The translations under genes were made by a program, and so were the position numbers. From Methylococcaceae bacterium (lineage in GTDB: Bacteria > Pseudomonadota > Gammaproteobacteria > Methylococcales > Methylomonadaceae), in assembly GCA_013140465.1 (NCBI GenBank), contig JABFST010000358.1:1-5488 (forward strand): 5,488 nucleotides of DNA, written 5' to 3'. Below the pieces are notes generated by a model. The model was not told the origin of the DNA. It worked only from the letters and a program-made list of their open reading frames with translations, and made no database searches. The first letter of the stretch is position 1; each line of letters begins with the position of its first letter. Below, in pieces: positions 1-4,703 of this stretch.

Positions 1-1053
1 GTAGCTGCCTAAGGCGAAAAGCATGGCGATATTTTGAAAAAATCCCTGCAACGCCACCGCGCTGCCGCTGCCTATGCTGTGTTGGCCTTGTTCCTGCAAC
101 GTGGCATTAATCGGGACAATAAACAGCCCGCCCATCATGCCGATAAAAAACAACACGGCACGCGCCGCCCAAAGGCTGTGGGTAAAGCTTAAGGCCACTA
201 TCAGCAAGCCCATTAGATACGCGGGGATTCTGGCGCGGCGCAAATGTTCCAGCGGTATCATGCCCGGCACCAAGGCCGAACCAACTATAATGCCCAAGGC
301 CAAAAACAAGGTCAGCTCGGCAATCTCACTGGCACTGCCCAAATTTAACACCAGCGGCGCAAATGCCACAATCAGCACGCGTAAAGTCGCGGCGGCAGCC
401 CAAAACAAAGCCCCGCCCAACATCGCAAAACGCGATTGTGGCGTCGTGAAAAACTGTCCGATTTGGCGGACAAACGCCACGACCCTAGAACCCGTTGCCG
501 TAGCGGCGGCAATTATTGGCTTACGCGCGGGTATCAACAACGACACGCTGGCAGACAGGATGAACAAGGCAATAATGCCTATTAAAGCCCAGTGCGTGGA
601 ATAATCGGCCACTTTTGCACCCACCACCATACCCAACAAAATCGCCAAAATTGTAGAGCCTTCTATCCAACTATTGGCTTTCATCAAATGCTGATGATCG
701 GCCAATTCGGGCAAAATGCCGTATTTGGCGGGGCTGTAGATGGCTGCACCTAGGCCAACTAAACAATACGCCCACATTGCATCCACTTGTAACAACAACA
801 GGCACGCACCCGCCGCCTTAATCAAATTGGCGATGATGAGTACCCGAGACTTGGGGTACTGGTCGGCAAAACCACCCACCCACGGTGCCAACACCACAAA
901 GGCAATCAAAAATACGCTCTGCAAGGCCGGCACATACCAACTGGCTTGCTGGTGCGCGTGCATGACGATGGCAATTACGGTGAACAATATGGCATTGTCG
1001 GCAAAAGCGGACAGGAATTGTGCCAGCAATAAGAAGTAGATGGGCTTATTCAT
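1..1053 (-). CDS. lplT: Lysophospholipid transporter LplT, MFS family (C-terminus off the window)
   Basis: This is an inner-membrane major-facilitator protein that flips lysophospholipids (in E. coli 2-acyl-glycerophosphoethanolamine) to the cytoplasmic face, where they are re-acylated. The frame is open for 351 codons from ATG at 1053 to the left edge; E. coli LplT has 397 residues, so roughly the last 45 are missing. Hallmarks seen are AQFLSAFADNAILF near residue 11, a GGFADQYPKSR loop near residue 59, GAAIYSPAKYGILPEL near residue 100 and KANSWIEGSTILAILLG near residue 123. All closely match the E. coli protein. Long hydrophobic stretches throughout fit 12 membrane helices. Compared with E. 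coli LplT the N-terminus is shorter. In E. coli lplT lies with the acyltransferase gene aas; here any partner would lie beyond the left edge. No strong ribosome binding site is visible before the ATG. The assignment is firm at family level and good for LplT itself. Confidence 0.9.
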   Translation of the reverse strand, partial: MNKPIYFLLLAQFLSAFADNAILFTVIAIVMHAHQQASWYVPALQSVFLIAFVVLAPWVGGFADQYPKSRVLIIANLIKAAGACLLLLQVDAMWAYCLVGLGAAIYSPAKYGILPELADHQHLMKANSWIEGSTILAILLGMVVGAKVADYSTHWALIGIIALFILSASVSLLIPARKPIIAAATATGSRVVAFVRQIGQFFTTPQSRFAMLGGALFWAAAATLRVLIVAFAPLVLNLGSASEIAELTLFLALGIIVGSALVPGMIPLEHLRRARIPAYLMGLLIVALSFTHSLWAARAVLFFIGMMGGLFIVPINATLQEQGQHSIGSGSAVALQGFFQNIAMLFALGSY

Positions 1054-1084
1054 AGTAGGGTGCAGGACCGTAAAGAAGGGGCCT

Positions 1085-1090
1085 ATTGTA
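1085..1090 (-). promoter_or_regulatory. Possible -10 box for lplT
   Basis: On the minus strand this reads TACAAT, one mismatch from TATAAT, placed about 32 bases before the lplT ATG. No convincing -35 hexamer is found 16-18 bases upstream, so this is a weak candidate. Confidence 0.2.
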
Positions 1091-1195
1091 CCGTCATCAA
1101 GGATAACGGGCGTGACTTTTGTCCGTAGAGTGGGTAGGGGTTGCGACTTGTTGGGAGGCAGAAACTTTTTGCCTAAGTGCGGGTCTATAAGTCCG

Positions 1196-1298
1196 ACATC
1201 TACCTTAGATGTGCTATATCAGCCGCTCCCCCTTCCTGAGTTGTCGGCTGATTATCCTCTAACCCCTTTGCCAATAACTGGCACTGGGGTTTCTTTTT
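1196..1298 (+). ncRNA. Candidate small RNA: three hairpins ending in a terminator
   Basis: Three hairpins follow one another in a gap with no credible protein. Hairpin 1 is ACATCT/AGATGT (1196-1201 with 1207-1212, loop ACCTT). Hairpin 2 is ATCAGCCG/CGGCTGAT (1218-1225 with 1245-1252) with a 19-base C-rich loop containing CTCCCCCTTCCT. Hairpin 3 is the terminator at 1261-1298. A TATAAG hexamer at 1186-1191 could be a -10 box putting the 5' end at about 1197, almost exactly at hairpin 1; no good -35 is seen. A C-rich loop is often how small RNAs pair with purine-rich ribosome binding sites. The terminator faces the plus strand, yet the only upstream gene (lplT) runs the other way, so it needs another transcript to end. 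I do not recognise a known RNA family. It could instead be a leader or attenuator for the downstream YeeE/YedE pair. Confidence 0.35.
1261..1298 (+). terminator. Rho-independent terminator
   Basis: The stem is AACCCC (1261-1266) with GGGGTT (1286-1291), then a 2x2 internal mismatch, then TGCCA (1269-1273) with TGGCA (1279-1283) and an ATAAC loop. It is followed by TTCTTTTT. The T-tract lies only on the plus-strand 3' side, so it acts on plus-strand transcripts. It would end the candidate small RNA, or attenuate read-through into the gene at 1384. Confidence 0.75.
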
Positions 1299-1320
1299 GC
1301 CTGTACCTGTCGCTTTTTAT

Positions 1321-1346
1321 GACATAGTAGAATATGCTAATATGTC
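1321..1346 (+). promoter_or_regulatory. Possible promoter/operator of the YeeE/YedE pair
   Basis: GACATA (1321-1326) and TATGTC (1341-1346) form a perfect 6-base inverted repeat with half-sites 20 bases apart, about two helical turns. They flank a -10-like TAGAAT (1328-1333), about 50 bases before the ATG at 1384. This geometry would suit a dimeric repressor. Related pmpAB/bigR loci are controlled by a sulfide-sensing ArsR-type repressor, but the arms are short and no regulator gene is in the window, so this is tentative. Confidence 0.25.
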
Positions 1347-1383
1347 TCTTGTGTCTGCCAGCCCCCCCATTATCAGGTATATC

Positions 1384-1815
1384 ATGACAAACTTTACCCC
1401 TTATTCCGCCCTCGCGGGCGGCGCACTGATCGGCATAAGCGCCGTATTGCTGTTATTGTTCAACGGTCGCATTGCTGGAGTCAGCGGCATTATGAGCGGC
1501 TTGTTCTACGCGCCCAAAACCGACCGCCTCTGGCGTTTGGCCTTTCTGTTGGGCTTGGTGTTGGGTGCGGCCTTGCTGCAACAACTGTGGCCCGGCTTTA
1601 ACGTGCCGCGCCAGCATTATCCTTTGCCCTTACTCATCATCGGCGGTTTTCTGGTCGGTTTTGGGGCGCGTATGGCGAATGGCTGCATTAGCGGGCATGG
1701 CATTTGTGGCTTGGCAAACGGCTCTTTACGTTCCTTGTCTGCTACCCTGATGTTTATGGCGGCGGGCATGGTGACTGTCTATGTGATACGTCACGTTTTG
1801 GGGTTAGGCGCATGA
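1384..1815 (+). CDS. YeeE/YedE family half-size transporter, first subunit (PmpA-like)
   Basis: This is a predicted inner-membrane protein of 143 residues, one half of a YeeE/YedE-type channel. Full-length YeeE (TsuA) imports thiosulfate using conserved cysteines; the half-size pairs are linked to sulfide and sulfur-compound handling. Visible motifs are NGRIAGVSGI (about 27-36) and GARMANGCISGHGICGL (about 94-110). The latter carries the characteristic GC-SGHG-CG signature with Cys101 and Cys108. Hydrophobic segments at about 10-27, 52-68, 82-97 and 120-138 suggest four or more helices. I chose ATG 1384 because AGG lies six bases before it and the protein then begins like its family; earlier in-frame starts would run back across the terminator. 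The stop overlaps the next gene by ATGA (1812-1815), so the two are almost surely co-translated. Confidence 0.85.
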   Translation: MTNFTPYSALAGGALIGISAVLLLLFNGRIAGVSGIMSGLFYAPKTDRLWRLAFLLGLVLGAALLQQLWPGFNVPRQHYPLPLLIIGGFLVGFGARMANGCISGHGICGLANGSLRSLSATLMFMAAGMVTVYVIRHVLGLGA

Positions 1816-2228
1816 AACAAACCTTACTGGCTTTAATCTGTGGCGTGCTGTTTGGTGTTGGCCTGGCCTTGTCGCAAATGCTCAACCCCAATGAAGTGCT
1901 GGATTTTTTGGACATCAGCGGACGCTGGGATGCCAGCCTGATATTTGTGATGCTAGGCGCACTACCCGTCGCCATGCTGGCGTTTAAAGGGGTCTTAAAA
2001 CGCCCCACACCGTTATTTGCGGGGCAGTTTCAACTTAGCACCAAACAGTGGGTGGATAAGCCTTTGTTGCTGGGATCTGCAATTTTTGGCGTGGGCTGGG
2101 GTTTAGGCGGTTATTGCCCTGGCCCTGCGGTCGCGGGTTTGGGTTTGCTGTCCCAAGAATCCGTGATTATGGTACTCGCCATTTATGCCGGGATTGCCGT
2201 TTATAACCGCTGGTTTGGGCAGCCCTAA
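1812..2228 (+). CDS. YeeE/YedE family half-size transporter, second subunit (PmpB-like, DUF6691)
   Basis: This 138-residue membrane protein is the partner of the preceding gene. Together the two likely make the equivalent of one full YeeE/YedE transporter, probably for a sulfur compound such as thiosulfate or sulfide-derived species; the substrate is inferred from family only. The key motif is WGLGGYCPGPAVAGLG (about 96-111) with Cys102, matching the second YeeE signature GYCPGPA. A hydrophobic N-terminal helix (about 4-22) precedes a LNPNEVLDFLD stretch, and further helices lie at about 42-60, 86-103 and 116-132. The start ATG overlaps the stop of the upstream gene, so translation is coupled and no separate binding site is needed. 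Its TAA ends one base before the converging thyA stop, with no terminator between. Confidence 0.85.
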   Translation: MKQTLLALICGVLFGVGLALSQMLNPNEVLDFLDISGRWDASLIFVMLGALPVAMLAFKGVLKRPTPLFAGQFQLSTKQWVDKPLLLGSAIFGVGWGLGGYCPGPAVAGLGLLSQESVIMVLAIYAGIAVYNRWFGQP

Positions 2229-2229
2229 G

Positions 2230-3063
2230 CTACACCGAAATCGCGGCCTTAATCGCTGGATGCGCCTGATAATCGTCCACACAAAAATCGTCATACTCAT
2301 AAGCAAACAAAGACTCGGGCTTGCGCTTAATGCGCAACTGCGGCAACGCATACGGCTGGCGGCCCAATTGCAGCTTGGCTTGCTCCAAATGGTTTAGGTA
2401 CAAATGCACGTCGCCGCCTGTCCAAATAAACTCACCCACCGCCAAATCACATTGTTGCGCCACGATATGCGTCAATAAGGCATAGCTGGCAATATTAAAC
2501 GGCAAACCCAAAAACGTGTCGCAACTGCGCTGGTATAACTGGCAAGACAGCTTGCCATCCGCGACATAAAACTGGAACAAAGCATGGCACGGCGCCAAGG
2601 CCATTTTACCCTGCGCAACATTGGCCTGTGGGCTGATGCCTTCATCGGGCAAATCCGCCACATTCCATGCCGACACCACCATCCGGCGGCTGTTCGGGTT
2701 GGTTTTTAGCTGGCTGATAATCTGCTGCAACTGGTCTATCTGCTTGCCATCGGGCGTTTGCCACGAACGCCATTGCTGCCCATACACCGGCCCTAAAGAG
2801 CCGTGTTCGTCCGCCCACTCATCCCAAATGCTGACCTGATGTTCATGCAAATACGCCAAATGGGTGTCGCCTTGCAAAAACCACAGCAATTCATGGATGA
2901 TCGATTTTAAATGGATTTTTTTGGTCGTCACCAACGGAAAGCCCTGGCTTAAATCAAAACGCAGCTGTACGCCAAAAATAGACAGTGTGCCGCAGCCCGT
3001 CCGGTCGCCTTTAGGGCTGCCTTCAGTTAAGAGTTTGTCGAGTAATTGCAGGTATTGTTGCAT
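2230..3063 (-). CDS. thyA: Thymidylate synthase
   Basis: This enzyme methylates dUMP to dTMP in the cytoplasm, using 5,10-methylenetetrahydrofolate as carbon donor and reductant. The protein has 277 residues from ATG 3063. Seen are Arg21 in DRTGCGT, the [12 protein letters not shown] segment, the Arg126-Arg127 phosphate pair, the catalytic Cys159 in [23 protein letters not shown] and [12 protein letters not shown], so all core elements are intact. Numbering follows E. coli ThyA (264 residues, Cys146) until a 13-residue insertion at about 139-151 ([13 protein letters not shown]) just before the catalytic strand. I chose MQQYL as start because it matches the family N-terminus; an open extension to 3216 has no family match and overlaps a pseudogene. 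The ribosome binding site is poor. It converges on the YeeE/YedE pair with one base between stops. Confidence 0.97.
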   Translation of the reverse strand: MQQYLQLLDKLLTEGSPKGDRTGCGTLSIFGVQLRFDLSQGFPLVTTKKIHLKSIIHELLWFLQGDTHLAYLHEHQVSIWDEWADEHGSLGPVYGQQWRSWQTPDGKQIDQLQQIISQLKTNPNSRRMVVSAWNVADLPDEGISPQANVAQGKMALAPCHALFQFYVADGKLSCQLYQRSCDTFLGLPFNIASYALLTHIVAQQCDLAVGEFIWTGGDVHLYLNHLEQAKLQLGRQPYALPQLRIKRKPESLFAYEYDDFCVDDYQAHPAIKAAISV

Positions 3064-3127
3064 GGGCAAAAGGGATAAGGTGGGGAAAAAGCTGTCCGGC
3101 AAAGCATAACAGCACGCGCCAGCACCT

Positions 3128-3133
3128 ATTATA
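3128..3133 (-). promoter_or_regulatory. Probable -10 box for thyA
   Basis: The minus strand reads TATAAT here, a perfect consensus, about 65 bases before the thyA ATG, with a TG two bases upstream. No good -35 lies 17 bases upstream, only a T-run. If used, the leader would be about 58 bases. Confidence 0.4.
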
Positions 3134-3151
3134 ATCAGTCGCGCAAAAAAA

Positions 3152-3472
3152 TTAGCTATAAGAAACCGTTTGCACCGTGATATTAACGTGCAGGGTATTA
3201 CGCAGCACGTTAACAATAGCGGTCAGCTAGTCCAGAGTGGGATTGCCTTTTGCCGATAACATGAGGTGTAGGCTATTGCAGGGTTTGGCGGTTTTAAGGG
3301 CAAGTTCTACTAAGCCGATGGTGGCATTTACCAAGTCTCTAAGTGTCAGCCTTGCGGTTTCGGCTTTGTCATTAAGGAACAGGGCAATGGCCTTATTCAG
3401 TCGTGTGCTGGCAAAGGCTAGTTCGTGCGCAACCCGTTCTTTGATGGTTTGTATAAAATCTCGGTAAAGTAT
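3152..3472 (-). pseudogene. Decayed HTH antitoxin of a RelE/HigB-type toxin-antitoxin pair, internal stop
   Basis: On the minus strand one frame reads ILYRDFIQTIKERVAHEL, then LRDLVNATIGLVELA, then SLHLMLSAKGNPTLD, then TAG at 3229-3227. It continues with [19 protein letters not shown] to a TAA at 3154-3152. I recall the same order in antidote proteins that accompany RelE/HigB-like killer proteins: an N-terminal L-x-RDF-x-E-T-V, a central LRDxxNATIGF, and a GNPxxxNL tail followed by LxV. Total length with the stop read through is 106 residues, as expected for the family of about 100. Two lesions are visible. The TAG removes the last quarter, and there is no ATG, GTG or TTG at the beginning, where ATA stands in the expected place. 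It would normally bind DNA and neutralise the toxin. It looks dead, or yields at most a truncated protein. Confidence 0.65.
3183..3213. repeat. Perfect 9-base inverted repeat
   Basis: TTAACGTGC (3183-3191) and GCACGTTAA (3205-3213) are perfectly complementary with a 13-base spacer. The repeat lies inside the abandoned C-terminal codons of the antitoxin remnant and about 50 bases upstream of the thyA -10 box. No T-tract follows on either strand, so it is not a terminator. It may be an operator-like site or chance. Confidence 0.6.
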
Positions 3473-3555
3473 TTTATGCTGGAAGTGTTGCCCAGCAACA
3501 GGCGTGATTTAGCTACGGTCACTTTGGCAGCACCGATAGCGTCGAGGCTATCAAA
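3460..3555 (-). pseudogene. Possible fragment of a RelE/HigB-like toxin
   Basis: A minus-strand frame different from the antitoxin's encodes FDSLDAIGAAKVTVAKSR followed by LLLGNTSSIKYFTE. This resembles the N-terminal part of small addiction-module killer proteins (roughly WLdsLrDaxAxakIxxRxxRLxxGN, then the strand beginning xxVK). It ends exactly where the antitoxin-like frame starts. The toxin gene normally sits directly before this kind of antitoxin, so position supports the reading. The fragment lacks the toxin's C-terminal half and any recognisable start. A deletion joining toxin middle to antitoxin start would explain both this and the missing antitoxin start codon. The similarity is short and from memory, so this is tentative. 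Confidence 0.3.
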
Positions 3556-3576
3556 CCCTTGTTGATAGCGCATAGG

Positions 3577-3725
3577 GCAGTTTCGCCGATAGAGACTGTG
3601 AAAGCATTGCCAACAATCACTAAAAACAGCGGAAAATACCAGGTAGGCCAATGGGTTTTGGTTGCGGAAAATTGTCTTTTTGCCTAATTTCGGAAAACTG
3701 TCACAGTCCCTATCGACGAATCTAC
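3577..3725. repeat. Diverged inverted repeat pair, MITE-like or remnants of a repeated sequence
   Basis: The left arm 3577-3606 and the reverse complement of the right arm 3696-3725 match at about 23 of 30 positions. The core is CGATAGAGACTGTGA (3588-3602) against TCACAGTCCCTATCG (3702-3716), 14 of 15. About 90 bases separate the arms. The size suits a miniature inverted-repeat element, but the arms have diverged. Read outward, both arms encode similar peptides (LSQSLSAKLPYA on minus, LSQSLSTNLPSA on plus). They could therefore be two inverted pieces of one dispersed coding sequence. No clear target-site duplication was found. Confidence 0.5.
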
Positions 3726-4012
3726 CTTCCGCATTTATTCGCTTTATGCAACAATTTAATCAGGGTTATGGAAACCATGTTAAAGAATGTCAGCAGTGGC
3801 AAAAACTATTCTGTGAATGACATTATTGCGGAAAGAAAAGGGTTAAGTTTTATTGTAGGGCTGCCAAAAAGCGGCAACCCAAGCTACGCTGCTAAAGCCA
3901 TTACCGAGTCTGGGCATTGAATGTGGGGTACGAAAAGCAAGTGTCCGACCTACTCGGCTTACAATTTGGGCTTATTTCCCCTATTAATCCTAGCTGACTT
4001 TTATGGTAGAAA
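3726..4012 (+). other. Unrecognised, apparently decayed stretch upstream of the Mrr gene
   Basis: About 290 bases without an intact gene. Three plus-strand frames look protein-like in turn. One, coming from the right repeat arm, reads SAFIRFMQQFNQGYGNHV and stops at TGA 3818-3820. A second, from ATG 3768, gives a 50-residue peptide with KGLSFIVGLPKSGNPS ending at TGA 3918-3920. A third reads HYRVWALNVGYEKQVSDLLG and ends at TGA just before the Mrr gene. Successive frames like this suggest a frameshifted gene or joined fragments, but I recognise none. No terminator or clear promoter was seen. Confidence 0.4.
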
Positions 4013-4402
4013 ATGATTACTGACTTCAAAAAAATTGATAACCTTTCGCCATCCGATTTTGGAATTTTCATTCGTGATGTTTTTGTTGCAGCTGGCTGGT
4101 CTGATGCCATCATTACCAAAGTAGGGCAAGAATTTCAGCATGGAGATGGTGGCGTTGATATTTTTGCCTACAAAGCCAAACGTAAATTTGCTATCGAAGT
4201 TAAACAAAGGACAGTTGGGACAACCGTTGATATAAAAGCTCTAAATCAATTGGTTACAGGCGCAAAACTTGCCAATGTAACCAATATGATTTTAGTGACA
4301 AACTCCTATTTTACTTCCGAGGTAAAAGTTCGGGCATTAAGGTTGGGGGTCGAACTAATGTTGTTGCCTATTCCGTTAGAAGTATTAATTGTGCGTCGTT
4401 AG
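4013..4402 (+). CDS. Solitary Mrr-type restriction endonuclease domain protein
   Basis: This 129-residue protein matches the Mrr catalytic domain (PD-(D/E)xK superfamily), which cleaves DNA, often DNA with modified bases. Visible are the FGIFIRDVFVAAGW helix near 16-29, QHGDGGVDIFA near 42-52 with Asp45 and Asp49, and the catalytic IEVKQ with Glu62 and Lys64. LVTNSYFTSEVKVRA near 94-108 corresponds to the family's 'vvT-f---A' segment. Mrr itself has about 300 residues with an N-terminal DNA-binding domain; here only the nuclease domain is present, apparently complete. ATG 4013 is forced as first start because an in-frame TAG lies six bases upstream; no good ribosome binding site precedes it. 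Its partners could be separate proteins. It sits in a run of decayed genes next to a putative defence ATPase, which hints at a former defence role. Gene degradation cannot be excluded. Confidence 0.75.
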   Translation: MITDFKKIDNLSPSDFGIFIRDVFVAAGWSDAIITKVGQEFQHGDGGVDIFAYKAKRKFAIEVKQRTVGTTVDIKALNQLVTGAKLANVTNMILVTNSYFTSEVKVRALRLGVELMLLPIPLEVLIVRR

Positions 4403-4630
4403 TATGATTTAATTGCCGATGTGTTAGGGCATTGTGGTCATGAATACGCTGGTTTTTTCGCTTTACCACCCTCTCCAATCGTTGGAGTCACCCATCACGA
4501 CCAACATCATCAGCATTTTAATTGTAATTATGGGGTGCATTTTACGTTTTGGGGTAGAAAGATGGGAATGTTATATCAAAACTATGATACACAGGTACGG
4601 CGCAATATTTTTCCAGCGCAAGATGATTAG
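4403..4630 (+). pseudogene. Truncated C-terminus of a sterol desaturase / fatty acid hydroxylase family protein
   Basis: The frame starting right after the Mrr stop reads DLIADVLGHCGHEYAGFF, then VGVTHHDQHHQHFNCNYG, then VHFTFWGRKMGMLYQNY and ends at TAG 4628-4630. The HHDQHHxHFxxNYGxxFTFWDRxxGT pattern is the last di-iron histidine box and C-terminal tail of membrane-bound sterol desaturases and related hydroxylases. Such proteins have roughly 250-330 residues and three histidine boxes; only the last is present, so about three quarters is lost from the 5' side. The usual Asp of FWDR is Gly here. The first possible start is GTG 4421, without a ribosome binding site. Without the other histidines it cannot bind the di-iron centre. 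The missing part is not elsewhere in the window. Confidence 0.75.
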
Positions 4631-4650
4631 TTTTGTTAGTGTGGTGTTTT

Positions 4651-4666
4651 TAAGTTTAAAAACTTA
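4651..4666. repeat. AT-rich palindrome before the ATPase gene
   Basis: TAAGTTTAAAAACTTA is a perfect palindrome (7-base arms around AA). A TATAAC hexamer follows at 4669-4674, so this could be an operator or the upstream edge of a promoter for the gene at 4704. A pure AT palindrome in AT-rich DNA can arise by chance. Confidence 0.35.
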
Positions 4667-4690
4667 TTTATAACGTTAAGGTAGTTTGCT

Positions 4691-4696
4691 AGGGAG
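4691..4696 (+). promoter_or_regulatory. Ribosome binding site of the EVE-like/ATPase gene
   Basis: AGGGAG lies seven bases before ATG 4704 and four before ATG 4701, both in frame. The spacing favours 4704, which also gives the MNYWL beginning expected for an EVE-like domain. A third ATG at 4697 is out of frame and too close. Confidence 0.6.
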
Positions 4697-4703
4697 ATGG
4701 ATG

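Noticed and set aside
74..1039. Long open frames on the plus strand (for example 74-604 and 740-1039)
   Set aside because: They lie opposite the clear LplT reading frame and are rich in Ala, Lys, Asn and Pro without any family pattern; they are shadows.
1040..1327. 95-residue plus-strand frame across the lplT start and the intergenic gap
   Set aside because: It runs through the hairpins and the terminator, has no ribosome binding site and no recognisable domain.
1297..1383. Longer N-terminus for the first YeeE/YedE gene
   Set aside because: The extension lies against the terminator T-tract, reads unlike the family, and ATG 1384 has a usable AGG upstream.
3064..3216. 51-residue N-terminal extension of ThyA
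   Set aside because: ThyA homologues start at the MQQYL position, and the extension overlaps the antitoxin remnant and the promoter region.
3237..3467. 76-residue plus-strand frame
   Set aside because: It is antisense to the antitoxin remnant, which has the recognisable family pattern.
3535..3552. Perfect GATAGC/GCTATC hairpin
   Set aside because: Short arms with no T-tract on either strand, inside the toxin-like fragment; likely chance.
3901..4207. Minus-strand frames opposite the Mrr gene
   Set aside because: They overlap the conserved nuclease frame and show no family features.
4434..4673. 79-residue plus-strand frame with hydrophobic stretches
   Set aside because: It overlaps the desaturase-like frame, where the HHDQHH box and FTFW tail are clearly the real coding signal.
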